NCBI RefSeq assembly: GCF_030384665.1
Contig: NC_083674.1
Coordinates: forward strand, 1,736,001 to 1,800,000
Direction: 5' to 3'
Origin: Lodderomyces elongisporus
Taxonomy: Eukaryota; Ascomycota; Pichiomycetes; Serinales; Debaryomycetaceae
DNA length: 64,000 bases
Part shown: positions 30,201-39,371 of the stretch, piece after piece
Numbering within the stretch: position 1 is the first letter of the stretch
Layout of the letters: every line of letters begins with the position of its first letter
Program-made: the position numbers and the translations under genes
The notes under the pieces: generated by a model
What the model was told of the DNA's origin: nothing
What the model saw: the letters and a program-made list of their open reading frames with translations, nothing else
Databases searched by the model: none

Positions 30201-31988
30201 ATTCAGCACCTTGAGTATATGATAAAATCTGTTTGCAATATCCAAATCCATAGAGCTGCCACTTAAAGGAAGGACTCCTATCTGTTGTGGAATACCAGAA
30301 TCCAATATCAACTTGGACATTGCAAACATTATCTTGAGCTGTTGCTTGTCGGCTAAGTTTATAGCAAAAATAATGTCATGAACATTTTCACGCAAGGGGG
30401 GTATTTGGTTTGGTTTCAAAGTCTGAGAGTCGGGGCCAAGGTAAGCAGCATACGGGTTATCTTGGTAGTCTTGATAATTTTGATCCTTTTCAATATTGTT
30501 GAAAAAAACAACTCCACCCTTCAGTGCATTTGACTTGCGGAACAAAGACTTAAACACCATAAACCTATTGTCATTGTTCCCCATTATAGTATTTCCACTA
30601 TCGAATTGGCTTTGCTTTACAGATGAAAGCAAGGCAAACTTTTGTATTAGTAATTTGGCCTGTTTCGAGTCAAATCCGAGCTCCACAAGGTTTTCAACTA
30701 TACTCTGTTCTTGTTGTATCTTTTCCACAAGTTTAAATACGTCTAGCTCCAAATGATGGATTGGTGAACCGTTAATGTATAATCCAATTGAATCACGCAG
30801 CAATCCCATATTTTCATTCTCAATGGCCTTGGTTTTCACCTTTCGAACATGGTAGTTCTCTGGAAATTTGTCAAGAAAGTAAAGAAACTTTGGAAAGTTG
30901 TTTACTATAGTTCGTAATACATCAACTTTGGATATAGAATATTTGTTAAAAAGGACAAAAGAAGTAAGTTTATAACCAATTTCGTTTAAGGTATCCAAAT
31001 TTGTTTTTGTTTCTGATTTTGTCTTTTTCGCTGTTGTTGTTGTTGTTGTTGTTATTGTTGTTGTTATTGCAGTAGATTCCACACAGGTACTTGAATTTGC
31101 AATTTCTGCAAAGTTTTTTTGCAAACTCAATGTACTTGAATTTGGTTCCGAGCCAATAGTATCCAATTTAACCAATTCGCATGAATACCCTGCTAAAAAG
31201 TTACGCTTTTTAGGGCTGCCTAGTGGAACATATCGCCAAACAAACTGAAGTTTTCCTGCAATAGCTTCTTGATGTAACAAACTCAAAAACCTTTGCGTAG
31301 ATTCTGCAGACGGATCACCATAAAATTGAACTAAAGGTGCACCCTTGTTGATTCCAATAACGCGATCAAACAAAGTATGTCCTTTTCTATCGTTTGATAT
31401 TGAAATATTGATATCCCTATCGCTGTCACTATTTCTGTTATTGCTTCCACCGCCTCTAATTGTCTTGAGTGCAAACAAATCGCTCACTGAGCAGTATATC
31501 TCATTATTATATGAGACCCAAGCAGGAATTTCGCCATTTTTCTTCTCAACAATTTCTCCAAACAGGTCTTTTTCACAATGCACAAGCAATTGCTTATTAA
31601 AATTTTGTTTCAGCAAAACTTGTTCGTAATGATTGTAATGGGCAATAACTCTTGGAGCAAATCTTTTATATACCAAATTGAAATTGATAAAGTCGATGTC
31701 CGATTGTTCAATTGAAAGACCAGTGATGACACTTTCATAAACCTCTTTATCATTCGCAAGATCCACTTCTTCACTATCCCCCAATCCGTATATCAATTCA
31801 AGTGCTGGTAAATAAAGCGATTCGTTGAACCCGGCTATGCTCTCGATCAAAAGTGCTTTGAAGTCTGTATCATTCCATGGTGCTTCCACATGTAGAAGAA
31901 CTTCTCCACCTACCTTTGGCAAATCATTGTGTAAAGATGCAGCAAAAGTGATAAAAAATGGTAAAAAAAATGTTAGCCATAGTACCAT
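27300..31988 (-). CDS. KRE5: KRE5, UGGT-like ER protein required for beta-1,6-glucan
   Basis: Predicted 1562-residue ER-lumenal protein related to UDP-glucose:glycoprotein glucosyltransferase. In yeasts, Kre5 is needed for cell-wall beta-1,6-glucan. A signal peptide covers residues 1-17 and the C-terminus is HDEL, the ER retrieval signal. The long N-terminal region carries the thioredoxin-like UGGT domains. The C-terminal GT24-like domain, about residues 1230-1500, includes NIFTTICKKL, FVTYKWPNFVR, YKVLFLDVLFP, NAPYAFPSMCED, FWKHGYW and LDQDLVNN. The donor-binding D-x-D of true UGGT, expected before RADL, is replaced by Ser1339-Pro-Asn1341. Gln12 (bases 29586-29621) and Thr-rich tracts interrupt the protein. 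It lies 336 bases downstream of WSS1 on the same strand. Confidence 0.93.
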   Translation of the reverse strand: MVLWLTFFLPFFITFAASLHNDLPKVGGEVLLHVEAPWNDTDFKALLIESIAGFNESLYLPALELIYGLGDSEEVDLANDKEVYESVITGLSIEQSDIDFINFNLVYKRFAPRVIAHYNHYEQVLLKQNFNKQLLVHCEKDLFGEIVEKKNGEIPAWVSYNNEIYCSVSDLFALKTIRGGGSNNRNSDSDRDINISISNDRKGHTLFDRVIGINKGAPLVQFYGDPSAESTQRFLSLLHQEAIAGKLQFVWRYVPLGSPKKRNFLAGYSCELVKLDTIGSEPNSSTLSLQKNFAEIANSSTCVESTAITTTITTTTTTTAKKTKSETKTNLDTLNEIGYKLTSFVLFNKYSISKVDVLRTIVNNFPKFLYFLDKFPENYHVRKVKTKAIENENMGLLRDSIGLYINGSPIHHLELDVFKLVEKIQQEQSIVENLVELGFDSKQAKLLIQKFALLSSVKQSQFDSGNTIMGNNDNRFMVFKSLFRKSNALKGGVVFFNNIEKDQNYQDYQDNPYAAYLGPDSQTLKPNQIPPLRENVHDIIFAINLADKQQLKIMFAMSKLILDSGIPQQIGVLPLSGSSMDLDIANRFYHILKVLNPQEALAFLYKYLDDSDNFEKVFEKVDLEKNFNVNLNTIPEKYSIFKPSVIVNGVIYDLSLPTWQMSMSKQIAQDISSLKANLKQAPSSRGLKNILYNNAKARRNARISQNPRDSLYKLIGDDLLEISHLFKKKELGQMNQIAATMWFVSDFSHEDSLKQFINLLKLIELGASIQVRVLNLGNTSIFKELMKNLQQQQQQQQQQQQRYGNNVVDFSALTDSSLSQLYDVIRNGQLSTQRNETIVKAVEHMQLPTQHSYMLLNSRYLRMDIVYSVNDLEELLEFEWKQRLNMIEDVVSAYPEAFHNFDLIDFAHEMSKLGHKSINDWFDLLSSVVTKSFHVDDKTFVVDVNRFDFDSVDMSNSIEILPYTEKKTVDVLLIIDPMDESFSQKAINMIAAIESFSFVNIRILLQPGIIGNGGVMGSETLPYKRFYRGIYPSSIPIFGTNGQWLLDTKPSAVYENLPFANYLLKTEYPEKWVVEGNGYFPTNMDPDCFNPSLSNVYFNFKMTGLLVDGYARDIHTGRTPEQLQLELSSDNSKTDTLVMSALNYFQMKAPPGVSQSLSASSDHVLLSASRNKYDSNVAIEELQTFDVPVFDLSGTQLHVRVDDTLSKAFLKRKQENDKLQVQNQKRKSKTRFDSNLNIFTTICKKLDESLVGKLIASVRKYNPSADVTFWVLSNYASSTFKAMKLQLETEYNVTIEFVTYKWPNFVRRQLLKQKICQGYKVLFLDVLFPQELENVVYMSPNLICRADLSTLVNLELYNAPYAFPSMCEDKENGDVDMFWKHGYWHEILGKNGLNYHSSEMFVANLTRIRDLGIGNVLRSHYQKLSSDSQSLHILDQDLVNNLQGRIKIETLSNVWGWTDKWCPKSTLQGAKIITYEENESDDERGSKGLVVSQEIPELKAYEKKIKMLYQNAQNIIEISQRLDPKLGGTAGADEEEQAGDFVEEASDGEEGGWDDTDYHDEL
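29586..29621 (-). repeat. Poly-glutamine repeat in KRE5
   Basis: Twelve CAA/CAG codons in a row within KRE5. A second low-complexity tract (ACA-rich, poly-Thr) lies near 31030-31070. Confidence 0.9.
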
Positions 31989-32324
31989 ATTCGGTACTAA
32001 ATATAAAGATCAAGGTAAAGCAGATGAAAGCAAAGGAAAAATGAATGGTGCAAACTGTTTGGAGTTTATCTACGTGCTTAGGATTGAGTTAAACAGAAGC
32101 TGAAAACCTAGGTTGGCTTTGGTAGCGTCTTTAGGCAATTTTTTATAAAGGTATGTCTTGGCTTTGCTATAATGGTACATATCAAAATCCAATTAAAGAA
32201 AAACGAAAAACGAAAAACGAAAAACAGAAAGTGATAAAATAGAGCTCGGAATGGTAATGGATGAAATGTTTGTAATCATATTGATCCTTTATGATTGTAT
32301 TCTTGAGTCTTACAAACAAGTAAA
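31989..32324. other. KRE5 promoter / WSS1 3' flank
   Basis: 336 bases on the KRE5 upstream side. It contains four to five copies of AAAAACG (32198-32226) and AT-rich sequence. The WSS1 terminator must lie here too. Confidence 0.5.
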
Positions 32325-33332
32325 CTAATCTATCACTATTATCTCTTCAGATGATATAAGTACATTGTCATTTTCTTTAGTTAAATCAATGACGCTTGAA
32401 CTATGTTCTCCATCAAGTGGTTCAACGTTTTTTACCAGCAGGTTCTCTAGTCGGAGTATAGATGAGCTCAGCGTCTCTTTGCGTACGGTGTCTTTGACGA
32501 TAACTCTTATTTCGCCCTCATTCTCATTACTTTCATCACTCCCCACAATCCCATCACTCCTCATAATCCCTTCACTCCTTTTACTCTCATCACCTCCATT
32601 TTTGTTTTCATCGAGGTCTATTATTTGAAGCTCTTGGTCTAAAGGTTCATCACCTTGGTCCCTTTTTACTGAAGAACAACTCTTTGAATCTTGAAGTCGT
32701 CGCTGAGCAGCTTCATGCATGGCTTGTCGTATATTGGTAAAGTTTCTAGAAGGTTTCTTGACTTTATCCTCCGACCCGAGTCTGTGACTTTCTGATTGAA
32801 ACTTGGGCTTATTCATTATAGCCAATCTTTTAGCTCTCACATCAACAATACCATTGGTTAGAGCTCCACGGCCCAAAGTATTTTCCTCGCATATATACTG
32901 TGATACACTGTTTCCATATTTCAATTCTTCATACCGTCGTTCGAGCTTATTTAAATAATCATAAAATTGCTTATCATGTGGTCCATAGACATTATGAGTC
33001 AACTCATGAAGAAAAGTGCCAATAATGTCACACATCGGTAGAAACAGTCGGTCATTGTGGTGATACCTCAATCTGAGCATTATTTTCTGCCCTTTATTGA
33101 CATTTAGTCCTAACAAATTGGGACTCTTAGGGAACATCTCACAAACCAAACCTACTTTGAAACCGTACTCGTGAATAAGTGGTGCCAATTCCTTCACGGC
33201 ATCATGAAGCAAAGAATTTGCATACTCGCAATCTGGATACCGCATCAATGATCCAATTTTGGCAATATTTGCCACTGGCGATGGTCGATTGATTTTCTTG
33301 ACAGGGAAACTTCCACGACCCTTTTTCACCAT
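32325..33332 (-). CDS. WSS1: DNA-protein crosslink metalloprotease WSS1
   Basis: Predicted 335-residue WLM-domain metalloprotease that cleaves proteins covalently trapped on DNA, acting with SUMO and Cdc48. The zinc site HELTHNVYGPHD is at residues 109-120, with ligands His109, His113 and His119 and catalytic Glu110. The upstream WLM fold includes VCEMFPKSPNLLGLNVNKGQ and LRLRYHHN. The low-complexity C-terminal half contains two SUMO-interacting-type motifs, VIDLT at 314-318 and IIVID at the very end (331-335). This agrees with the known SUMO partnership. The length is slightly above yeast Wss1. The segment at about 255-270 holds an imperfect repeat (RSEGIMRSDGIVGSDE). Confidence 0.95.
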   Translation of the reverse strand: MVKKGRGSFPVKKINRPSPVANIAKIGSLMRYPDCEYANSLLHDAVKELAPLIHEYGFKVGLVCEMFPKSPNLLGLNVNKGQKIMLRLRYHHNDRLFLPMCDIIGTFLHELTHNVYGPHDKQFYDYLNKLERRYEELKYGNSVSQYICEENTLGRGALTNGIVDVRAKRLAIMNKPKFQSESHRLGSEDKVKKPSRNFTNIRQAMHEAAQRRLQDSKSCSSVKRDQGDEPLDQELQIIDLDENKNGGDESKRSEGIMRSDGIVGSDESNENEGEIRVIVKDTVRKETLSSSILRLENLLVKNVEPLDGEHSSSVIDLTKENDNVLISSEEIIVID

Positions 33333-34210
33333 AATGTGTAGATATATATATACTTAGTTCGTTTATTCTAAAAGATATACTCTTTCCAATCTTCGCATTG
33401 GAATGTTAAGTGGTTAATTATATGTTGTGTTGAAGTCGAATAAGCCAAACCTGCTGAGCAGTTTAACACCAAATATGTGGAGTAATGAGGGCTTAGGGTC
33501 AGGTGTATGCGTGAGTGTACGTGTGAGTGAGTTAACGTGTGAGTAAGTTAACGTGTGAGTGAGTTAACGTGTGAGTGTGTTGGTGTGTGTTGGTGTGTGT
33601 GTAGTTTAACTGAGCTAACCTCTAAAATCACTTTGTTTAAACCACAAACGCGTATTAGATTGATCTTTACTATAGACTCATTAAAACCGCGCCTTTAAAC
33701 CAGTTCCGTGATTTTGATTTCTCGTCTCGTTAGGTTTCCTTTTTGCTTTCTTTCTTTCCCAAGATCTTACAGATTCATAGATTTTAACTCTACATATGAT
33801 GTAGTGTCTCATCTAAAACACAATGTGCTTATACTTCTATAAAATAATAATTGGTGTCAGGCCCATAATCAAGATTCTCTGACAATGAACTAATCTCTAA
33901 TGTAAATTGTAGAATATAAATAGCATATAGAAGTCGCATTGTAGACTTCAATCAAATATATGGAAATATCGATAAAATACACATTTTACAGTCATAACAA
34001 CTATAACGCAATTATGTAAATACTTGGTATAAGTGACAACTACTTCGAATCCTTTTAATTACTTACCATTTGTATGAAATAACTTGCACCTTGCACCTTA
34101 CACTTACTTTAAGTAACATTGCTATGTGACACTACATAGTTTATATACTTCCAATGGCACAAAATAGTCTGTAAACTTCTATTGTAAAATATCCTGGTTT
34201 TTTAATTGAC
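33333..34210. other. Intergenic region between WSS1 and THI6
   Basis: About 880 bases. It contains a 16-bp minisatellite (33521-33584), a GT-rich extension to 33602, and AT-rich sequence up to the THI6 stop. A weak C/D-box-like pair occurs near 33796-33885, but I do not call it. No coding potential. Confidence 0.5.
33521..33602 (+). repeat. 16-bp GTGTGAGTGAGTTAAC minisatellite
   Basis: Three near-perfect 16-base copies (33521-33536, 33537-33552, 33553-33568), the second with one A for G, then a degenerate fourth copy and GTGTGTTG repeats. It lies about 190 bases upstream of the WSS1 start. Confidence 0.9.
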
Positions 34211-35872
34211 CTAGGTTTCTAATCTTTCGTGTGTGAGTTTATACAATTCGTCTATGAAAGCAGTCATAAATGAACTTGGCGCAGAGGTTTTTGATGCAGC
34301 ATTTCTTCCTGCCTCATTGTATAAACTCACTGCTGCAACAACACAACTATAGTTATCACAAGAGTTTGATTGACTGATTGTGTTTTTTTCATTCTTTTCA
34401 ACATTGTCAATCTCGCCATCATTCAAGCCATCAGCACGAGCTGCCAAGAATGCAGCAATAACACTGCCCAATGAACATCCGGTACCCGTTACCAAACTCA
34501 TCAACAGACTACCGCCAGCAATTTTCTCATACCTTTTCCCATCTGTTGCAAAGACATAGTTTACTTGTCCAGTGATGACAAGAGTTGCATTGAAGTCATA
34601 CAATATGTCGCTTGCAATTTTGAAAAGAATATCCTCGGAGACGTCTGCCACTGAATCAACACCATGCATGAGGTCGTCGCCAAGATTCAACGAATTATAG
34701 CACTGAGTCAATTTCCAAATACTCACAATTTCCCCCAAATTCCCTTTAATCACCGTCATGTGTCCCGTGTTCAACAATTTTCGGCAACAACTCAATCTCG
34801 CTTGAGATGCTCCGCAAGCAACAGGATCAAAGACTATGGGTTTGTTGTACATATTGTACGCGGATATGGCTTTTGCAAAAACTTTCATGAGTTCTTCGTT
34901 TGGTGTGCCCAAATTAAGAACAAGTGCAAGATTTGGTATTTTTGATGTAAATTCTTCAAACTCTGTAGGCAACTCAGACATGATTGGCGATGCCCCAATT
35001 GCTAGCGTCACATTTGCACTAAAGTTTTTCACAACATTATTGGTAATGTGGTGTACAAGTGGATGTGATTGTACCAATGTCTTTAACTTATTCTTTTGCT
35101 TGTAAGCTCCAGTAACTCTAAAATCCGAAAATGAGTCTTGGTTTCTTTGGTGCTGTTCTGTACCAATAGTGTCTACTCCTCTTTCCTTCAAACAATATTC
35201 AAGTATCTCTTTAAGTTTCTTGGTAGCATTACCAGCATCTTGACTAGCCATGATGCAAGATACTACTGCTGGCCCAGATATTGATCTTCCAGGTACTCTA
35301 CAAGCACTCTGAACAAACTTTGCATTTGAGTGATTGATTCCTCCAATGGCTACACTTTTGATATCTCTCTTGTGTTTGGCAAGAACCAAAAGCATACTCT
35401 TTATACCAATTGGACCTACTCCATCAGGGTTGGTAACATCCTTTTTTGTGTTTGTAGCATAAACTGTACCCAACCCTACATAATCTGCCACATCTTGGTC
35501 AACAACTTCCTGTGCTTCTTCCGGGGTAGAGCAAGTGACTCCCAATATCTTGTTTGGGCCAATCAACTCACGAACTGATGTGGCCGGCATATCATCCTGA
35601 CCAACATGGACACCTTCTGCATCAATTGCTAGAGCCACATCAACTCTGTCGTTTATAATGAGAGGAATTCCGCGAGGTTTTGTAAGAGCGTGTACTTGTT
35701 GAGCTCTTTTAATAAACTCTCTCGTGCTGAGTTTTTTTTCGCGCAATTGAACAATTGTTACACCATTATTGACAGCCTCTTCGATCTGCCCAAGGAATGT
35801 TTTCGACTCGGGAATCATGGTAGAGTCTGTCACTAGATATAGCTTGAACAAATCATCATTTAATTCAGACAT
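34211..35872 (-). CDS. THI6: Bifunctional thiamine-phosphate synthase / hydroxyethylthiazole kinase (THI6)
   Basis: Predicted 553-residue two-domain enzyme of thiamine synthesis. Residues 1 to about 235 are a thiamine-phosphate pyrophosphorylase barrel, with LYLVTDSTMIP, VTIVQLREK, LIINDRVDVALAIDAEGVHVGQDDMP, VTCSTPEEA and VGLGTVYATNTKKD; this half joins HMP-PP and thiazole phosphate. Residues about 260-553 are a ThiM-type kinase, with HHITNNVVKNFSANVTLAIGASPIM, VFDPVACGAS, VIKGNLGEI and VTGTGCSLGSVIAAFLAA; this half phosphorylates hydroxyethylthiazole. The fusion and length match fungal Thi6. It diverges from the acetyltransferase-like gene. No TPP-riboswitch motif was found in its leader. 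Confidence 0.96.
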   Translation of the reverse strand: MSELNDDLFKLYLVTDSTMIPESKTFLGQIEEAVNNGVTIVQLREKKLSTREFIKRAQQVHALTKPRGIPLIINDRVDVALAIDAEGVHVGQDDMPATSVRELIGPNKILGVTCSTPEEAQEVVDQDVADYVGLGTVYATNTKKDVTNPDGVGPIGIKSMLLVLAKHKRDIKSVAIGGINHSNAKFVQSACRVPGRSISGPAVVSCIMASQDAGNATKKLKEILEYCLKERGVDTIGTEQHQRNQDSFSDFRVTGAYKQKNKLKTLVQSHPLVHHITNNVVKNFSANVTLAIGASPIMSELPTEFEEFTSKIPNLALVLNLGTPNEELMKVFAKAISAYNMYNKPIVFDPVACGASQARLSCCRKLLNTGHMTVIKGNLGEIVSIWKLTQCYNSLNLGDDLMHGVDSVADVSEDILFKIASDILYDFNATLVITGQVNYVFATDGKRYEKIAGGSLLMSLVTGTGCSLGSVIAAFLAARADGLNDGEIDNVEKNEKNTISQSNSCDNYSCVVAAVSLYNEAGRNAASKTSAPSSFMTAFIDELYKLTHERLET

Positions 35873-37010
35873 CCTTGGTATTACAAATAATTTCGATGCG
35901 AATACAATCGTTTGTTGTAAAACTAGTAATTGGGGTAATGGGACAGAAATAGGCTGTTCTGGTGCTCAGGACAAAGTTGGCAAGGTTCTTGTTGAATTAT
36001 AAGTTCTTGTAATTTGCTTTGGTCCTCAATATAATTTTATCACCCAGCACACAAAAAAAAAAGGAAAAATTGTATATATATTTTTTTTTTCAAAAAGAAA
36101 AAAAATATAATTATGCGCTTACAGAACCAAAGAGCTCTCCAGAATTGTCATTCTAGTGTCCCACAAGCTGATTGAATATGTCATTTACTCGTTACCATTT
36201 GTTCTTTATTTGTTTCTTTTTTTTTGTTTTTCTTTTCTAAACATTCGATTAATATTGAGCAACAACTTTTTGTTTTGTCTTCTTGTTGGCATTTGTTTTT
36301 ATGTTTACTTGATTCTATTCTTCCTTCTCCATCCCCTTATTACATTTCATAACATTTACAATATTGAGCCACTAACACTTTCAAAATTCCAAGTAAACAT
36401 GACAAGGATATAAGGTTTCATTGCTTCGGGCTTATTATTCATCGCTAAAGGTGGAAAAAAAGAATAAGATAAAAAGGAAAAGAAAAAAAATATTGACATT
36501 AGGAAAGATATATATATATATATGCATCTATAAAAATCCTTCCACGGCTCAAGACGAGGCGATTTTGGTAACTAACATCATACAGTTCATTTCCATAATA
36601 TTGTCAACGACGAGAAATATATACTTTGTTTTTTTTTTCCAGCACATCGATTCCGCGTATACAGTGCGGCTCGTATGGAATTTATATTCCTTCAATACCC
36701 GAGGCATCAATATATTTTGACTGGCCATGATGACTCTATTATTTTACACAAGACGCTTAAAAATCTTTGTAGAAAATAGAAGAAATCAAAAGCTAATGAT
36801 TTTCAATTGTTTATTCATATCATTGGTTGTGTTTTTTTTATGATCAGATTCTTATATTTATCGTTATATGACTCATTAGCGAGTTAAGAATATTTATAGG
36901 CTCCATTTCGCACCCAAGATGACGAGAGAAGAAGTTTAACGAGAACATCAAGAACATCAAGAACATCAAGAACATCAAGAACAAGAAGCAAAAGAAACTT
37001 AAGCTTAACC
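35873..37010. other. Divergent intergenic region between THI6 and the acetyltransferase-like gene
   Basis: About 1.14 kb, AT-rich with A/T runs near 36050-36105, a (TA)n at 36510-36523, a six-codon upstream ORF at 36919-36939 and a 9-bp repeat at 36943-36987. Membrane-like ORFs on the plus strand here lack an ATG and reflect T-rich sequence. Confidence 0.5.
36943..36987 (+). repeat. GAACATCAA 9-bp repeat in a 5' leader
   Basis: Four perfect copies of GAACATCAA and a fifth variant GAACAAGAA lie immediately upstream of the ATG at 37011. Confidence 0.92.
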
Positions 37011-38513
37011 ATGGTTGAAGTTCAAGAAAGGCACAAGAGGTCCCCAGACTTCAACGAGAGATACTACATTTGTCGTGGTTCAGAGGGGTTTTATAGCAAT
37101 TTCAACATTACTGTGAAATATTCTAAAGATTTTTCTAATGCGTTGCTTGCAAATGCCATAAAGATGATGATAAGAAAGAATAGTTGGCTTGCACATAACT
37201 TTTTTAAAGAGCCAGGTACAGATAGTGAGGCTCACAATGGTCATAACTGGACACTTAGGATCATAAAGAGAATAGTATTTGACGAAGTTGTCAGTTTCCG
37301 CAAAATTGAGAGATTTGATAAACTGGCTTTAGAACAATTAAATGAAGTGCGCTTCCAGATGGACGTTGAAAAGCCGTTATGGAAAATAATCGTTTGGGAA
37401 GAGGCTAACAATGAGGACAAGTTGATCTCTGTATGTTTTGATCATAGTCAATATGACGGGCTCTCTGGTGTTCAATTTCAAAAGGATCTTTCAAAAGAAA
37501 TGGCCCTTCTTTGTGAAGATGATGGCCACAATGTTGTTTTTCAAATGTTGGAACCAATAATATTATTTGATTACGAGAGAGACTTTGAATATTTACCTAA
37601 ATCTATCATGGGCTCTGCCGAACTGGCCACTGATTTATACACGCCTCCAGTCAGTAGCGTGATAGATCATCACTTAAGAACTTACCTACCATTGTATCAA
37701 AAGGTTGCTGATAAGTCGTGGTGGTGGTGGTGGTGGTGGTCCTCGGCTTCTAAATCAAGTGCTTCAGCCACGTCGTTAAAGATATGGACTAATCCAGAGC
37801 CTGTCAAGAAGGATCTCAGCACCGCGTATGAGATTTTCAAACTCGATGCAGTGGTTATGGAAAAACTTATGCAATTTTGTCGATCCCAAAAGGTCACTTT
37901 AACTACTTTGCTTGATATAGTGGCAGTCAAAGCTTTGCAAAATTCCGTCTTCAAAGCAACACATGGTGACGAGCCAATTGGTTCTGATTCCTATGTGGCA
38001 ATAAATGGTCGTAGATACTACTCAGAAGACATTCAAAACTTCAAATACGGAACAATGGTGTGTGGCCATCACATTCTACTCCCTCCTATTGAGAACCTCA
38101 ATGCCGCAATGCAAGAGTTTAGTGACAAACTTTGTTCTGGCATCAAGTCAAGAAACTCATTCAAGGAGATTGGTATGATGCAATTTTCAAATGCTTGGAA
38201 GTTTTTAAATAACAAAATTGGTAAAGTTGGAGGCGGAAGGCCATCAATGACTATATCAAATTTGGGGAAAGTTCAAAACTCAAATGACATTTACCAGTTT
38301 AAGGATATGTATTTTGGAGCTAATGCTGGTGTCATGTATAACTTTGTTCTCAATTGCCTGACCCTGCCTTCTAATGAAATGACTATAATATTTGCATACC
38401 TACCACAATTTAATAGTCTCAAATTAGGATCCACAAGTGCAATTGAAGAGTTCTCCAAACTCTTTATCAAGTATATCAATGAGATTTCTCAACAATCTAG
38501 CAAAACACAATAG
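37011..38513 (+). CDS. Alcohol O-acetyltransferase-like protein (AATase/condensation fold)
   Basis: Predicted 500-residue member of the alcohol acetyltransferase (ATF1/ATF2-like) group of the BAHD/condensation superfamily, which transfers acetyl from acetyl-CoA to alcohols or sterols. The catalytic motif H-x3-D-G is present as HSQYDG, with His145 and Asp149. The start motif RSPDFNERYYICRG matches the family N-terminus, and GGRPSMTISNLGKV resembles the C-terminal core. The canonical DFGWG is absent, with YFGANAG near residue 430 instead. Seven consecutive TGG codons at residues 237-243 insert a poly-Trp run between the two halves. The substrate is unknown. It converges with POP5, leaving only 66 bases between stops. 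Confidence 0.82.
   Translation: MVEVQERHKRSPDFNERYYICRGSEGFYSNFNITVKYSKDFSNALLANAIKMMIRKNSWLAHNFFKEPGTDSEAHNGHNWTLRIIKRIVFDEVVSFRKIERFDKLALEQLNEVRFQMDVEKPLWKIIVWEEANNEDKLISVCFDHSQYDGLSGVQFQKDLSKEMALLCEDDGHNVVFQMLEPIILFDYERDFEYLPKSIMGSAELATDLYTPPVSSVIDHHLRTYLPLYQKVADKSWWWWWWWSSASKSSASATSLKIWTNPEPVKKDLSTAYEIFKLDAVVMEKLMQFCRSQKVTLTTLLDIVAVKALQNSVFKATHGDEPIGSDSYVAINGRRYYSEDIQNFKYGTMVCGHHILLPPIENLNAAMQEFSDKLCSGIKSRNSFKEIGMMQFSNAWKFLNNKIGKVGGGRPSMTISNLGKVQNSNDIYQFKDMYFGANAGVMYNFVLNCLTLPSNEMTIIFAYLPQFNSLKLGSTSAIEEFSKLFIKYINEISQQSSKTQ
37719..37739 (+). repeat. (TGG)7 in-frame microsatellite (poly-Trp)
   Basis: Seven TGG codons in the correct frame of the acetyltransferase-like gene, preceded by TCG and followed by TCC TCG. 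Confidence 0.95.
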
Positions 38514-38579
38514 TTATAGAAAATATAGAAACAGAAAGAAGCATAGATGTTATAGAACTTATTAAATCGCCCTTAAAAC

Positions 38580-39110
38580 TCAATGCAGTTCTTCATACTC
38601 TTCCTCACTCAATTGTCCAATCTCTGTAACAAGTTCCTTCATTTCGTTTGATGTTTTTTGCCCAAGTTTGTTCATTAGTTGTTTGGACCACTCGATGCCA
38701 AACTCTTCGCATTTTTTAATAGTTCCACTAACATGTAAACATCTGAATATAACATTCTCCGAACAGTTATCGATCTTAGTTATTAAAGTCATTGCCCCAA
38801 TAATTAGTTCAACTTGTTCACGATCACATCGTATTATTCCGGTTGATGTTTTATTTGAAAAGTACCGTACTGACATTAATTGTCCCGCTGAGCCTGCCCC
38901 CAACTCGCCATAATGTGTCTCAAGAGACTTTCTAATGGTGGAAAGAATGTTTTTGTACAAAATGTCTGGTGAAGACGATCTGTGAAGCGTGAGAAGTGAT
39001 TTCTGTTGAGATGTTGCATAATCGTGAAAAGATTCGTTATGAGAAGCCAGCGACGAATTGGGAGGATATAGAATGTCAAAGAGAATGTACCTGTGCTTAA
39101 CTCTGACCAT
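38580..39110 (-). CDS. POP5: RNase P / RNase MRP protein subunit POP5
   Basis: Predicted 176-residue Pop5, a core protein of RNase P and RNase MRP that processes tRNA and rRNA precursors in the nucleus. The N-terminus MVRVKHRYILFDILYPP is diagnostic. It is followed by a Rpp14/Pop5 fold with HYGELGAGSAGQLMSVRYFSNKTSTGIIRCDREQVELIIGAMTLI and a C-terminal acidic tail. The length is nearly the same as yeast Pop5. It is downstream of TFC4 on the same strand; the 260-base spacer contains a (TA)n tract. It is transcribed towards the acetyltransferase-like gene. Confidence 0.95.
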   Translation of the reverse strand: MVRVKHRYILFDILYPPNSSLASHNESFHDYATSQQKSLLTLHRSSSPDILYKNILSTIRKSLETHYGELGAGSAGQLMSVRYFSNKTSTGIIRCDREQVELIIGAMTLITKIDNCSENVIFRCLHVSGTIKKCEEFGIEWSKQLMNKLGQKTSNEMKELVTEIGQLSEEEYEELH

Positions 39111-39131
39111 TATAAAATTTGTGGATATAAA

Positions 39132-39132
<1 letters not shown>

Positions 39133-39167
<35 letters not shown>

Positions 39168-39168
39168 C
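39133..39168. repeat. (TA)n microsatellite upstream of POP5
   Basis: About 18 TA units within 30 bases of the POP5 start codon on the upstream side. Confidence 0.92.
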
Positions 39169-39371
39169 GTTGGTGGTATTGTTATGGTGTCAAGATACCA
39201 GTTTTGATAATGTTTCTGGTGCTCAGACTATTGTTTTATACCTCGATGAGTGTATCTTCATTTCCGATCTTCTCTCTTTTACATATATACATATATACAT
39301 ATTCATTTATTTACTGATTCTTCTATTTTGTTTTTTTTTTTTTGTTCTTTTTATTATTTAATCTTTATGTA

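Noticed and set aside
33796..33885. C/D-box snoRNA candidate (ATGATGT ... CTGA)
   Set aside because: The C box has a mismatch, the flanks do not form a terminal stem and I could not match a guide to rRNA.
34100..36060. TPP riboswitch near THI6
   Set aside because: I searched the flanks for the CTGAGA and paired CCTGA-type elements of the TPP aptamer and found none.
36156..36413. 85-residue membrane-like ORF between THI6 and the acetyltransferase-like gene
   Set aside because: It starts at GTG with no useful ATG, and its hydrophobicity comes from T-rich sequence.
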